DNA of 56,820 nucleotides, from positions 1 through 56,820 of the forward strand of contig JAEEJS010000009.1 of NCBI GenBank assembly GCA_016282015.1. Direction: 5' to 3'. Under the pieces are notes generated by a model, which was given only the letters and a program-made list of their open reading frames with translations, was not told where the DNA came from and did no database searches. The stretch's first letter is position 1, and every line of letters begins with the position of its first letter. Source of the DNA: Bacteroidales bacterium. Lineage in GTDB: Bacteria; Bacteroidota; Bacteroidia; Bacteroidales; F082. Below are positions 43,405 to 53,299 of the stretch, piece by piece. A program made the translations under genes and the position numbers.

Positions 43405-45237
43405 TCAGTTGTTGAACGACTGCAGGTCGGTGAGTCGTTTGTAAACTCCGCCCATGGCAATCAGTTCCTCATGTTTGCCTCTTTCAACCACATTACCCTT
43501 CACCATCACCAAGATCTCGTCGGCATTCTGAATGGTCGAGAGACGATGAGCTATGACTATGGATGTACGGTTGGTCATCACCTTGGCAAGTGCCTCCTGC
43601 ACTAGGCGTTCGCTTTCGGTGTCGAGCGAAGAGGTTGCCTCGTCCAGAATCAGGATCGGAGGGTTCTTAAGCACCGCGCGAGCTATGCTGATACGCTGAC
43701 GCTGACCGCCCGAGAGGTTCATTCCGCGGTCACCGATATAGGTGTCGTAGCCGTTTTCCATCTCCATGATAAACTCATGGGCGTTGGCAATCTTGGCCGC
43801 TTCGATTACGGCCTCGCGTGTAGCGTGCTCCAATCCGAAGGCTATGTTGTTGAACACAGTGTCGTTAAAGAGTATGCTCTCCTGCGAGACTATGCCCATC
43901 AGGCCGCGCACATCGCTTATGCGGTAGTCGCGCACGTCGTGTCCGTCAATTTCCAGACGGCCGGCGCTGACATCGTAGAATCGTGGCAACAAATCCACCA
44001 GAGTCGACTTTCCGCCTCCGCTCTCACCCACCAGCGCTATCATCTTGCCCTTAGGAATGGTGATATTCACATTCTTCAGAACATCATGCTCGCTGTAGTG
44101 GAAACTCACGTTGTCGTAAACAATAGACTCCTTGAATTCCGGCAGGCGCAAGGCATTCTCCTTTTCCACTATAACTTCCTCGGCATCAAGCACTTCGAAT
44201 ATACGGTCGGCCGATGCCATACCTTTCTGCAGGCTGTAAAAGCCTTGCGAGAACGACTTGGCCGGCGATATTATCTGCGAGAACACCACTATGTATGCTA
44301 TGAAGTTGGCCGCTGTTATGGCTGAGTTGCCCGAAAGAATCAGGGTTGAGCCGAACCACAGCACTATGGCTATGATGATTGAGGACAGGAATTCGCTAAT
44401 AGGCGAGCTGAGGTCGCGCTTTCTGTTGACGAATTTTATGACGCGTGTATAATTGTCGTTCTGCTCCTCAAATTTACGGCTGGAATAGTTAATTGCATTG
44501 AATGCCTTGATGATACGCAGGCCGCCTATGGTCTCCTCAATGGTGGCAAGCATTCCCGCGAATCTGTTCTGGCCTTCAAGCGAGTCTTTTCTCAACGATT
44601 TACCGATGTGGCCTATGATGAGTCCACCTATCGGAAGCAGCACCACCACAAACAAAGTCAGCCTCCAGCTGACGCCCAGCATGTAGGCGAAATAAGCTAT
44701 GATGGTGAGAGGCGATTTGATGAACACATCCAGGTAGCTCACTATCGAAATCTCTATCTCCTGAACGTCGGTGGTTATGCGGGCCATGATGTCGCCTTTC
44801 TTGTTTTTGCTGTAGAAAGACAAAGGCAAAATCATGATTTTCTTATACAAATCGTTACGGATATCCTTCAATGTACCGGCCCTGACTCCCACCATAAAAT
44901 ACATGGCGAAATAGCTGGTGATGTTTCTGAGGAAGAAGGCTATGACAAGCAATATGCATATAAAAATCAAGGCCTTACCCTGTCCGTAGTCGTTGATGAT
45001 AGTTCCAACGTAATAGTTCAATGTCTCCAACATAGAGTCGGTGTCGAGTGCAAACTCAGGCTTGACCATGGTGATCTTGTCGGGGTTGAACAGCAGGTTG
45101 AGGAAAGGCACCACCATCGAGAATGAGAACAAAGAAAACAATATTGCCAGAACATTGAAGACGATGTTCATCACCACGCTAAACCAGTATGGCTTGATGT
45201 AACCCAGTATCCTGCGGAAATTCTTGTTTTTTGCCAT
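43405..45237 (-). CDS. MsbA-like ABC exporter, fused membrane and ATPase domains
   Basis: 610 residues forming a homodimeric exporter. The N-terminal half has six membrane helices (first near 15-42). The C-terminal ATPase has Walker A GESGGGKSTL, signature LSGGQRQRISIARAVL, Walker B ILILDEATSSLD and H-loop AHRLST. By similarity it may flip lipid A core or other lipids across the inner membrane, but multidrug exporters look alike. It starts 2 bases after the purB stop, so the two share a transcript. The assignment to MsbA proper is not certain. Confidence 0.85.
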   Translation of the reverse strand: MAKNKNFRRILGYIKPYWFSVVMNIVFNVLAILFSLFSFSMVVPFLNLLFNPDKITMVKPEFALDTDSMLETLNYYVGTIINDYGQGKALIFICILLVIAFFLRNITSYFAMYFMVGVRAGTLKDIRNDLYKKIMILPLSFYSKNKKGDIMARITTDVQEIEISIVSYLDVFIKSPLTIIAYFAYMLGVSWRLTLFVVVLLPIGGLIIGHIGKSLRKDSLEGQNRFAGMLATIEETIGGLRIIKAFNAINYSSRKFEEQNDNYTRVIKFVNRKRDLSSPISEFLSSIIIAIVLWFGSTLILSGNSAITAANFIAYIVVFSQIISPAKSFSQGFYSLQKGMASADRIFEVLDAEEVIVEKENALRLPEFKESIVYDNVSFHYSEHDVLKNVNITIPKGKMIALVGESGGGKSTLVDLLPRFYDVSAGRLEIDGHDVRDYRISDVRGLMGIVSQESILFNDTVFNNIAFGLEHATREAVIEAAKIANAHEFIMEMENGYDTYIGDRGMNLSGGQRQRISIARAVLKNPPILILDEATSSLDTESERLVQEALAKVMTNRTSIVIAHRLSTIQNADEILVMVKGNVVERGKHEELIAMGGVYKRLTDLQSFNN

Positions 45238-45239
45238 GT

Positions 45240-46592
45240 TTAATCGTCAAAATTAAAACCGGTGTAGTTTTCCGGAGTTATAGCATGCATTTCTTTTTTA
45301 ACATTATTGCCAACAGGCAGCTGGTCGATAAAGGCGTCAATCGACTCACGTGTCACCTTCTCGTTGGTGCGGGTCAGACCCTTGAGCAGCTCGTAGGCGC
45401 CTTCCACCTGCTCGCGACGCAGAATGGTCTGTATGGCTTCGGCCACCACAGCGTAGTTGTTCTGCAAGTCGGAACGCAGCTTGGCCTCGTTGAGGATAAG
45501 CTTGTCCAAACCTTTCGACAGAGAGCTGGTGGCAATCAGTGTGTGTGCCAACGGCACGCCAATGTTACGTGTCACTGTAGAGTCGGTAAGGTCGCGCTGC
45601 ATACGGCTGATAGGCAGCTTACGGCTGAGATGCTCGAAAATGGCGTTGGCCATGCCGAGGTTGCCTTCAGCATTCTCAAAATCTATAGGATTCACCTTGT
45701 GAGGCATAGCTGATGAGCCAACCTCGCCGGCTTTGATCTTCTGCTTGAAATAATCCATGGAGATGTACAGCCAGATATCGCGTGAAAGGTCAATCAGTAT
45801 GGTGTTGATGCGCTTCAAGGCATCGAAATACTCAGCCATCACATCGTAATGCTCAATCTGAGTGGTTGTATCCTGACGTTTGAGCCCCAGTTTCTTGATG
45901 AATGAGGCGGCAAATGCCTTCCAGTTGAACTCAGGATAAGCCACTTTATGAGCGTTCATATTACCGGTCGCTCCGCCGAATTTGGCAGTAAACGGTATTC
46001 TGTCGAGCTCAGCGAGCTGATTTTCCAGACGTTCCACAAACACATAGATCTCTTTGCCGAGATGCGTTGGGCTGGCTGGCTGACCATGGGTGTGCGCCAG
46101 CATAGGTATGTCGCGCCACTCCTGTGCCATGGCCTTCAACTTCTCAACCACTGCTGCGAATGCCGGACGCACCAGCTCTTTGTGAGCCTGCATCATGGTG
46201 TAAGGCACTGCGCTGTTGTTGATATCCTGTGAGGTCAAGCCGAAATGAATGAACTCCTTGTACTGAGTAAGTTTCATCTCGTCGAAACGGCGTTTGAGGA
46301 AATATTCCACAGCCTTCACGTCGTGGTTGGTGGTCTTTTCAATGTCCTTGATTTCCTGTGCGTCAGAAACCTGGAACTTTTTCACTATGTTTCTGAGTTT
46401 GCGGAAATCGTTTTTGTTGAAGCCAGCAAGTTGCGGCAGCGGCAGCTGGCACAGTGCGATGAAATACTCCACCTCCACCATGACTCTGGCGCGTATCAAT
46501 CCAAATTCTGAAAAAAATTCGTCAAGTCTTTCGACTTTTTTGCGGTAGCGACCGTCTATGGGCGAAATCGCTGTAAGCTCTGATATTATCAT
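45240..46592 (-). CDS. purB: Adenylosuccinate lyase
   Basis: Cleaves SAICAR and adenylosuccinate in purine synthesis. 450 residues, E. coli-like type. It begins ELTAISPIDGRYRKKVERL, with HFGLTSQDINNSA and LAHTHGQPASPTHLGKE in the active site and the superfamily signature GSSAMPHKVNPIDFENAEGN carrying the mobile catalytic serine loop. It has a TATCTTTG box upstream and is followed after 2 bases by the MsbA-like exporter gene. Confidence 0.96.
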   Translation of the reverse strand: MIISELTAISPIDGRYRKKVERLDEFFSEFGLIRARVMVEVEYFIALCQLPLPQLAGFNKNDFRKLRNIVKKFQVSDAQEIKDIEKTTNHDVKAVEYFLKRRFDEMKLTQYKEFIHFGLTSQDINNSAVPYTMMQAHKELVRPAFAAVVEKLKAMAQEWRDIPMLAHTHGQPASPTHLGKEIYVFVERLENQLAELDRIPFTAKFGGATGNMNAHKVAYPEFNWKAFAASFIKKLGLKRQDTTTQIEHYDVMAEYFDALKRINTILIDLSRDIWLYISMDYFKQKIKAGEVGSSAMPHKVNPIDFENAEGNLGMANAIFEHLSRKLPISRMQRDLTDSTVTRNIGVPLAHTLIATSSLSKGLDKLILNEAKLRSDLQNNYAVVAEAIQTILRREQVEGAYELLKGLTRTNEKVTRESIDAFIDQLPVGNNVKKEMHAITPENYTGFNFDD

Positions 46593-46617
46593 TTTAAATT
46601 ATTATCCTTTTAACCTG

Positions 46618-46625
46618 CAAAGATA
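46618..46625 (-). promoter_or_regulatory. -7 box upstream of purB
   Basis: TATCTTTG on the minus strand, 25 bases before the purB start. The -33 element is not obvious. Confidence 0.55.
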
Positions 46626-46663
46626 TGAATAATATCAATTAGGTCGGAAAATAATTTGGCTTA

Positions 46664-47065
46664 TCAGAGGTAAATTTCCTGTATCTCCATCTCAAATCCT
46701 TGTTTTTCAACATTCTTCATCATGTTTTCCAAAGATTTTTTATCGAATGGCAACTTTCTGGAAAGCACGCAGGCACGGGTCTTTCTGCGGTTGGCCAAGG
46801 CCACAAGGCCAGCCTCCCCGTCATAATCCAAAACCACAAGTTTTTTGCGGCATAATCCATGCCAAATGATTAAAAACCTGTCACTTTTTTTGATTAGAAA
46901 CTTGCCATGATAGCATTTGGTGAGACGTCTGTTGAACTGATCGCATGAAACGTACAAAAGCTCGAAAGCATTGTCGTAAGTGGTTGATAAATAAACGAAT
47001 ACATCCATTTTCTTCAGGAAGCGGCTATCGCGGGAACGAGCCACTTCGTACCATTTTTGGGTCAT
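46664..47065 (-). CDS. Lipocalin-like protein without signal peptide
   Basis: 133 residues starting MTQKWYEVARSRDSRFLKKM, which matches the WYEVAR strand A motif of Blc-type bacterial lipocalins. The end also fits: LVVLDYDGEAGLVALANRRKTRACVLSRKLPFDKK followed by VEKQGFEMEIQEIYL, as in the C-terminal strand and helix of that family (usually Y-x-L-x-x-D ... WILSR ... A-x-x-x-G-F). The protein is shorter than Blc and lacks its export signal and lipobox, so it should be cytosolic. The ligand is unknown. It is a single gene with its own -7 box, in a divergent spacer with lpdA. Confidence 0.6.
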   Translation of the reverse strand: MTQKWYEVARSRDSRFLKKMDVFVYLSTTYDNAFELLYVSCDQFNRRLTKCYHGKFLIKKSDRFLIIWHGLCRKKLVVLDYDGEAGLVALANRRKTRACVLSRKLPFDKKSLENMMKNVEKQGFEMEIQEIYL

Positions 47066-47097
47066 AATACAATAAATTTTGTGTGAAACAATTAAGT

Positions 47098-47138
47098 CGG
47101 GAGGCTCCCGGCCGTATTAACATGAAGAAAAAGTCTTC
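47098..47138. other. Two small inverted repeats in the lipocalin/lpdA spacer
   Basis: CGGGAGGCTCCCG at 47098-47110 and GAAGA/TCTTC around AAAAG at 47124-47138. They fall in the predicted 5' leader of the lipocalin mRNA. Function unknown. Confidence 0.3.
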
Positions 47139-47151
47139 ACTAACAATGTTG

Positions 47152-47159
47152 CAAAGATA
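47152..47159 (-). promoter_or_regulatory. -7 box of the lipocalin-like gene
   Basis: TATCTTTG on the minus strand, about 87 bases before the lipocalin ATG. On the plus strand, TAATTTCG near 47171 could serve lpdA, but is a weak match. Confidence 0.5.
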
Positions 47160-47239
47160 ACAAAATTTTTTGTAATTTCGCCCGTCGATTTTCAGATTTT
47201 TGAAGATTAATTTAAAATAAACATAAACTATTGATTATC

Positions 47240-48631
47240 ATGAAGTACGATGTTATTGTCATAGGCAGCGGTCCTGGCGGATACGTGGCTGCCATCAGAG
47301 CTTCACAGCTCGGAAAAAAGGTCGCTGTTGTCGAGAGATCAGAAATCGGCGGCACATGTCTCAACTGGGGCTGCATCCCGACCAAGGCTTTGCTGAAGAG
47401 CGCAGCTGTCTACACTTATATGCAACACGCTGAAAACTACGGCATTAAGTTCGAAGGAGAAGTGCATCCTGACATGGAGGCTGTAGTGGCCCGCAGCCGT
47501 GCTGTTGCCGACGGCATGAGCAAAGGCGTTCAGTACCTCTTCAAGAAGAACAACGTTGAGCTGATAGCCGGATTCGGCTCACTCACAGCCAACAAGACAG
47601 TGAAGGTTGTTGACGCTGAAGGCGTTGAGACAGAATACGAGGCCGACCACATCATTCTCGCCACAGGCTCACGCGTACGTCAGCTTCCAGCTATGCCTAT
47701 AGACGGCAAACGCATCATCAGCTACCGTCAGGCTCTGGTGTTGGACAAACTGCCGGAGACCATGGTGGTTGTCGGTTCTGGCGCCATAGGCTCGGAGTTC
47801 GCATTCTTCTTCACCTCTATGGGTGTGAAGGTGACTCTGGTGGAGTTCCTGCCTAACGTGGTTCCTAACGAGGACGAGGAAGTTTCAAAACAGGTGGAGC
47901 GCTGCTTCAAGAAGATGAAGATGACAGTCATGACAGAGGCTTCGGTCACCAATGTTGACACCACTGGCGAGAAATGCGTCTGCACCATCAACACCAAGAA
48001 GGGTGACAAAGTGGTTGAGGCTGACATAGTGCTTTCAGCTGTTGGCGTACAGACCAACCTCGAAAACCTCGGCCTTGAAAACCTCGGCATAGCCAACGAG
48101 AGAGGCAAAATTACAGTTGACGATTATTACAGAACCAACGTCCCTGGCGTCTACGCCATAGGCGATATAGTTCACGGTCCGGCTTTGGCCCACAAGGCTT
48201 CGCACGAGGCTATCATCTGCGTTGAGAAGTTCTGCGGCATGGATCCTAAACCATTGAACTACAACAATATCCCTGGATGCACCTACATTACTCCCGAGGT
48301 GGCTTCAGTCGGCCTGAGCGAAGCGAAGGCCATAGCAGCCGGCTACGAGGTGAAGGTCGGCAAATTCCCGTTCACAGCATCGGGTAAAGCCGCTGCAGCA
48401 GGCAACAAAGACGGTTTCGTGAAAGTGGTGTTTGACGCCAAGACCAACAAATGGTTAGGCTGCCACATGGTTGGCGATAACGTCACCGAGATGGTGGCCG
48501 GTGCAGTGCTGGCACGCGAGCTCGGAGCCACAGGACGCGACATCATTGAAAACATATTCCCGCATCCGACCATGTCGGAAGCCATCATGGAGGCTGCAGC
48601 CGCAGCATACGGAGAGGTAGTTCATCTGTGA
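47240..48631 (+). CDS. lpdA: Dihydrolipoyl dehydrogenase
   Basis: Reoxidises lipoyl groups in pyruvate, 2-oxoglutarate or branched-chain dehydrogenase complexes and in glycine cleavage, with FAD and NAD. 463 residues from ATG 47240; a TTG 9 bases earlier is not needed. FAD fold MKYDVIVIGSGPGGYVAAIRA, redox disulfide Cys40/Cys45 (GGTCLNWGCIPTK), NAD fold VVVGSGAIGSEFAFFF, and the active-site His-Glu pair in IFPHPTMSEAIMEA. No partner E1 or E2 gene is near, so the complex it serves is open. Its stop overlaps the uvrA start (GTGA). Confidence 0.95.
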   Translation: MKYDVIVIGSGPGGYVAAIRASQLGKKVAVVERSEIGGTCLNWGCIPTKALLKSAAVYTYMQHAENYGIKFEGEVHPDMEAVVARSRAVADGMSKGVQYLFKKNNVELIAGFGSLTANKTVKVVDAEGVETEYEADHIILATGSRVRQLPAMPIDGKRIISYRQALVLDKLPETMVVVGSGAIGSEFAFFFTSMGVKVTLVEFLPNVVPNEDEEVSKQVERCFKKMKMTVMTEASVTNVDTTGEKCVCTINTKKGDKVVEADIVLSAVGVQTNLENLGLENLGIANERGKITVDDYYRTNVPGVYAIGDIVHGPALAHKASHEAIICVEKFCGMDPKPLNYNNIPGCTYITPEVASVGLSEAKAIAAGYEVKVGKFPFTASGKAAAAGNKDGFVKVVFDAKTNKWLGCHMVGDNVTEMVAGAVLARELGATGRDIIENIFPHPTMSEAIMEAAAAAYGEVVHL

Positions 48632-51456
48632 TCTGGCACGAGGACGAGTTTATAGAGATTTACGGTGCGCGTGAGAACAATCTGAAAAACATTGACTTGC
48701 GCATTCCGCGAGACAAGCTTGTCGTAGTGACAGGCTTGAGCGGCTCCGGCAAATCGTCGTTGGCCTTCGAGACAATTTATGCCGAAGGCCAGCGGCGCTA
48801 TATGGAGTCGTTTTCGGCATACGCGCGCCAGTATATCGGCAGCATGGAACGTCCCGACGTGGACGAAATCCGTGGACTCTCCCCCGTTATCAGCATTGAA
48901 CAGAAATCGGTGAACCGCAACCCGCGCTCAACTGTGGGCACAATCACCGAGATATACGACTTCCTGAGGCTTCTGTATGCCCGCGCAGCCGAGCCATACT
49001 CGTACAACACTGGCAAGAAGATGGTACGCTATTCCGAAGAGCAAATCACCACTATGATTTTGGAGCATTATAAAGACAGAAAAGTCAACATTCTGGCTCC
49101 TGTGGTGAGAGGCCGAAAAGGACATTACAGAGAGCTGTTCGAACAGATTCGCCAGCAGGGTTACATCAAAGTACGTGTGGACGGAGAGATTCGCGAGATA
49201 ACTTTCGGCATGCAGTTGGACCGCTACAAGACCCACGACATTGAGATAGTTGTCGACCGCCTGCTGATAAACGAAGGCATAAGGGACCGCATAGTGAAGT
49301 CGGTCGAGACGGCCTTCCGCAGAGGCAAGAACATGCTTCTGATTCAAGAGGAAGGCAGCAACGAGGTGCGCTATTTCAGCAAGCTGCTCATGTGCCCGAC
49401 TACCGGCATAGCCTATCAGGATCCGGAGCCTAACATGTTCAGTTTCAACTCACCATACGGAGCATGTCCAAAGTGCAACGGTCTGGGCACCATAGTTACA
49501 GTCGACATGCACAAAATCATTCCCGACCCAAGCCTGAGCCTGCGAAAAGGAGGCTTGGCTCCTCTCGGTGAATACAAGAACAACTGGGTGTTCAACCAGC
49601 TTGAGGCCATAGGCATGCGCTACGGATTCACCCTCGACACCCCCATCAGCGAGTTTTCAGAAAACGCTTTGAGCATCATACTCTACGGCAGCAGTGAATC
49701 GTTTACCGTCAGCAAGGAGTATCTGGGCACAAAATCCACCTATTCCATGCCTTTCGAAGGCATAGTCAACGTCATCAAGAAGCAGAGCGAGGACAACGCT
49801 CCGGCCTCCATCATGAAATGGGCCAGCAGCTTCATGAACGAGTCGGAATGCCCTGAGTGTCATGGACAAAGGCTCAAAAAAGAGGCTCTCTATTTCCGTC
49901 TCAACGGCAAAAACATAGCCGAGGTTGCCGACATGGACGTCAACTCTCTCACACAATGGATTGACGATCTGCCGAACCATCTGGACGACAAGCAGAAGGA
50001 GATTGCTCACGACATCCTCATAGAAATCAAGAAAAGACTCAGTTTTTTGCTGAATGTCGGCATAGACTATCTGAATATGAACCGTCCGGCAAAGAGTTTG
50101 TCGGGAGGAGAGGCCCAGCGCATCAGGCTGGCCACTCAGATAGGCTCACAGCTGACAGGCATTCTGTACATACTCGACGAGCCTTCCATAGGTTTGCATC
50201 AGCGCGACAACCACCGGCTGATTGAATCGTTGAAGGAGCTCAGGGACATTGGCAACAGCATAATAGTGGTGGAGCATGACAAAGACACCATGCTCGCCGC
50301 CGATCACATTATCGACATTGGTCCTGGCGCAGGCGTCAACGGAGGCGAGCTGGTGTTTCAGGGCAGTCCGGCTGAAGCCATTCATGGCAAAGGCCTCACC
50401 TGCGACTACCTCAGAGGAAAAAAACGCATCTCTGTGCCAGCCACACGCCGCAAACCTATCGAGGGGCAACACCTTATATTATATAACGCCAACGGACACA
50501 ACCTTAAAAACGTCACTCTCGACCTGCCACTTGGCGTGATGGTGTGCGTGACAGGCGTTTCAGGCTCGGGCAAGTCGTCCCTCATCAATGAGACCCTCTA
50601 CCCCATTCTGAGCAAGCATTTCTACCGCTCGGAGAAGAACCCTTTGCCATACGACCGTATCGAAGGCCTCGAATTTATTGACAAAGTCATAGAGATTGAC
50701 CAGGCTCCCATAGGCAAGACCCCACGTTCCAACCCAGCCACTTACACCAAGGTTTTCGACGAAATCCGCAAGCTGTACGGCGAGCTGCCCGAATCGAAAA
50801 TCCGCGGCTACAAGTCGGGACGCTTCTCGTTTAACGTCAAGGGGGGCCGCTGCGAGACCTGTCAGGGCGCAGGCGTCAGAGTCATAGAGATGAACTTCCT
50901 GCCCGACGTTCAGGTGCAGTGCGAGACCTGCCAGGGCAAGCGCTACAACCGCGAAACCCTTGAGGTCCGCTTCAAGGGTAAGTCTATCAACGACGTACTC
51001 AACCTCACCATTGACGAGGCTGTGACATTCTTCCAGAATTTCCCGAACATACTCCCGAAAATCAAGACCTTACAGGATGTAGGTCTGGGTTATGTCACTC
51101 TCGGCCAGCCTTCCACCACCCTTTCCGGAGGCGAAGCACAGCGAGTGAAACTGGCTACCGAACTGGCCAAACGCGACACCGGTCGCACCTTGTACATACT
51201 CGACGAGCCTACCACCGGACTGCACTTCGACGATATCAAAGTGCTGATGGAAGTGCTTAACAAGCTGGTCGACAAAGGCAATACAGTGCTCATAATAGAG
51301 CACAACATGGACGTCATCAAAATGGCGGATTACATAATAGATATGGGTCCTGAGGGAGGAGAGCGCGGCGGTCAAATCCTTTGCGAAGGCACACCCGAAG
51401 AGATAGTCAAAAAAGCTATAGGCTACACAGCCAAATACCTCAAACCCGAGCTGTAG
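48628..51456 (+). CDS. uvrA: Excinuclease ABC subunit A
   Basis: Damage-recognition ATPase of nucleotide excision repair. 942 residues, with the first Walker [24 protein letters not shown], the second [17 protein letters not shown], signatures [18 protein letters not shown] and [16 protein letters not shown], and the zinc-binding pairs [24 protein letters not shown] and CETCQGKR. The GTG at 48628 overlaps the lpdA stop, so translation is coupled to lpdA; the family N-terminus ([20 protein letters not shown]) follows at once, making this start convincing. The end faces the glucosaminidase gene. Confidence 0.95.
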   Translation: MIWHEDEFIEIYGARENNLKNIDLRIPRDKLVVVTGLSGSGKSSLAFETIYAEGQRRYMESFSAYARQYIGSMERPDVDEIRGLSPVISIEQKSVNRNPRSTVGTITEIYDFLRLLYARAAEPYSYNTGKKMVRYSEEQITTMILEHYKDRKVNILAPVVRGRKGHYRELFEQIRQQGYIKVRVDGEIREITFGMQLDRYKTHDIEIVVDRLLINEGIRDRIVKSVETAFRRGKNMLLIQEEGSNEVRYFSKLLMCPTTGIAYQDPEPNMFSFNSPYGACPKCNGLGTIVTVDMHKIIPDPSLSLRKGGLAPLGEYKNNWVFNQLEAIGMRYGFTLDTPISEFSENALSIILYGSSESFTVSKEYLGTKSTYSMPFEGIVNVIKKQSEDNAPASIMKWASSFMNESECPECHGQRLKKEALYFRLNGKNIAEVADMDVNSLTQWIDDLPNHLDDKQKEIAHDILIEIKKRLSFLLNVGIDYLNMNRPAKSLSGGEAQRIRLATQIGSQLTGILYILDEPSIGLHQRDNHRLIESLKELRDIGNSIIVVEHDKDTMLAADHIIDIGPGAGVNGGELVFQGSPAEAIHGKGLTCDYLRGKKRISVPATRRKPIEGQHLILYNANGHNLKNVTLDLPLGVMVCVTGVSGSGKSSLINETLYPILSKHFYRSEKNPLPYDRIEGLEFIDKVIEIDQAPIGKTPRSNPATYTKVFDEIRKLYGELPESKIRGYKSGRFSFNVKGGRCETCQGAGVRVIEMNFLPDVQVQCETCQGKRYNRETLEVRFKGKSINDVLNLTIDEAVTFFQNFPNILPKIKTLQDVGLGYVTLGQPSTTLSGGEAQRVKLATELAKRDTGRTLYILDEPTTGLHFDDIKVLMEVLNKLVDKGNTVLIIEHNMDVIKMADYIIDMGPEGGERGGQILCEGTPEEIVKKAIGYTAKYLKPEL

Positions 51457-51465
51457 TCTTTCAAG

Positions 51466-52533
51466 CTATCGGAGTCTGATCTCCTGCCCCACTGACAATA
51501 TTGAATTTTCGTCAAGGCCGTTCATCTTAAACAGCCGGTCAAGTTTCACAGCGTAGAGTTTTGACACATAACGCAGGGTTTCACCCTTCTGTATCACGTG
51601 CTTGTTGTAACCTGCCGCGGCGCGACGGCGCTTAGGCCCGATGTAGAGCACTTCACCTTCAGAGAAAGTGGCGTTAGGGCTGATATTATTATACTTAACA
51701 AGCTGATATTCAGCCATTCTCAACTCCTTAGCCAGAGTCTTCACATTGTCGCCTTTTTTAGTGAATATGAACTTAACTCCGAAATTCTCGCGGATATAAT
51801 GGTGGTCGTCGGTCATTTCCACCACCTTACAGTCGGCCAGCACCGGAATTGAGTAGTTGTCGGCATTGGCTTTCACCGGAGACGCTTTCACCGGGGCGGC
51901 TTTAGGTGTCTTGGTTTTCTTTGGCTTTTCGGGCTTCGTCTCCTGCTTTTTAGGCTCCTCCGCCTTCTTTTCGGCCTTGTGTTTCTTCGGCTTGAACTTC
52001 CCCTTGACAACCATCTGGTCGAACTTGTACAACTCGTAGGTTTCTATATTGTTTATCAAGACGTTGGCATAAGTCGGCAAAGTGGCGTAGCCGGCTTTTT
52101 TAAGCCCTCTGGCCCAGCCTTTGTAGTCGGTGATTTTCAAGTCGAACAGTGATGCGTAACGGGAGCTGTTACTCAAAAATTTAGAGTGGTCACGATATGA
52201 CTCCTCGGCGTTTTTATACACCCTGAAACACTCTTTCGGAGCATCGTCGTCCATACGCATGGTCTTGCCCTTCCAATCGTTATGGCATTTGATTCCGAAG
52301 TGGTTGTTACCCTGACGGGCCAGTTTGCTCTTGCCGTTTCCAGACTCCAGCATACCCTGAGCCAGTGTGATGGATGCCGGGATTTTATATTTCACCATTT
52401 CGGTCATGGCGACATCCTTGTATCTCTCAATATAATCTAGAGCGTCCTTGCTTCTCTGCTTGTTTTGCGAAAGCATAGGGACACTGCTGATTATCAATAT
52501 TATACTGATGAAATATCTGAAAAATCTCGCCAT
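51466..52533 (-). CDS. Glucosaminidase-domain protein with two LysM repeats
   Basis: 355 residues: signal peptide (cleavage near PMLSQ, residue 22), a mannosyl-glycoprotein endo-beta-N-acetylglucosaminidase-like domain (about 30-185; IPASITLAQGMLESGNGKSKLARQGNNHFGIKC with the catalytic Glu in LESG), a Lys/Pro-rich linker (about 190-232), then LysM at about 245-300 and 308-355 (HVIQKGETLRYVSKLYAVKLDRLFKMNG). It cuts peptidoglycan glycan strands in the periplasm or at the surface. It is convergent with uvrA, 9 bases apart, and divergent from rsmG. Confidence 0.9.
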   Translation of the reverse strand: MARFFRYFISIILIISSVPMLSQNKQRSKDALDYIERYKDVAMTEMVKYKIPASITLAQGMLESGNGKSKLARQGNNHFGIKCHNDWKGKTMRMDDDAPKECFRVYKNAEESYRDHSKFLSNSSRYASLFDLKITDYKGWARGLKKAGYATLPTYANVLINNIETYELYKFDQMVVKGKFKPKKHKAEKKAEEPKKQETKPEKPKKTKTPKAAPVKASPVKANADNYSIPVLADCKVVEMTDDHHYIRENFGVKFIFTKKGDNVKTLAKELRMAEYQLVKYNNISPNATFSEGEVLYIGPKRRRAAAGYNKHVIQKGETLRYVSKLYAVKLDRLFKMNGLDENSILSVGQEIRLR

Positions 52534-52602
52534 AATTGCTTTTAAGAACGTGTAAAATTACAAAAATCTTGCATTTAAATATGAATTTTTCATATTTTTT
52601 CT

Positions 52603-52610
52603 TAATTTTG
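52603..52610 (+). promoter_or_regulatory. -7 box of rsmG
   Basis: TAATTTTG matches TAnnTTTG, 24 bases before the rsmG start. No clear -33 TTG at the right distance. Confidence 0.5.
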
Positions 52611-52634
52611 CACGCTTATGTGTGAATCATAAAA

Positions 52635-53261
52635 ATGAATTCTCAGATTATAAAACGATACTTCCCATCTCTGACAGACGCTCAGATGGCCCAGTACGAG
52701 AAACTTGCGCCCCTTTATGAGGATTGGAACAGTAAAATCAACCTCATCTCACGCAAGGATATGGACAATTTCTACGAACATCACGTACTGCATTCCCTTG
52801 CCATAGCCAAGTATTTCGAGCTTCTTCCGGGTATGAAAGTCATAGACATAGGCACAGGCGGAGGCTTTCCTGGCATTCCGCTGGCAATCATGTTCCCAAT
52901 GACCGACTTCCTGCTTGTGGACAGCATAGGCAAAAAAATCAAGGTGGTTCAGGATGTGAAGGAACAGCTTGGCCTTCAGAATGTGACAGCCGTCCAGGAA
53001 AGAGCCGAGAACATAAGGGAGAAGTTCGACGTGATAGTGAGCCGAGCGGTGACGCAGCTTCCCGACTTTGTGAAATGGTGCAACAACAAGCTCCGCATCA
53101 CCAACGACATTGAAGCCGGTGGCATCTTGTATCTGAAAGGCGGCGACATAGAGGAAGAGCTGCGCAACGTGCCTAAAAACTGGAAACGCAAGTCAACCCC
53201 TATCAGCAAATGGTACGAAGAGCCTTATTTTGTTGAGAAATACGTGATTCATCTGTTTTAG
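52635..53261 (+). CDS. rsmG: 16S rRNA (guanine(527)-N7)-methyltransferase RsmG
   Basis: Methylates N7 of G527 in 16S rRNA using SAM. 208 residues. NLISRKDMDNFYEHHVLHSLAIAKY, the SAM loop IDIGTGGGFPGIPLAIMFP, LLVDSIGKKIKVVQDV and VIVSRAVTQLPDFVKW are the family motifs in the expected order. Loss of RsmG gives low-level streptomycin resistance in other bacteria. It lies 38 bases before the M16 protease gene. Confidence 0.95.
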   Translation: MNSQIIKRYFPSLTDAQMAQYEKLAPLYEDWNSKINLISRKDMDNFYEHHVLHSLAIAKYFELLPGMKVIDIGTGGGFPGIPLAIMFPMTDFLLVDSIGKKIKVVQDVKEQLGLQNVTAVQERAENIREKFDVIVSRAVTQLPDFVKWCNNKLRITNDIEAGGILYLKGGDIEEELRNVPKNWKRKSTPISKWYEEPYFVEKYVIHLF

Positions 53262-53299
53262 TTTGAAGTTTAATAATTTAACATTTAATTAATAAAAAA

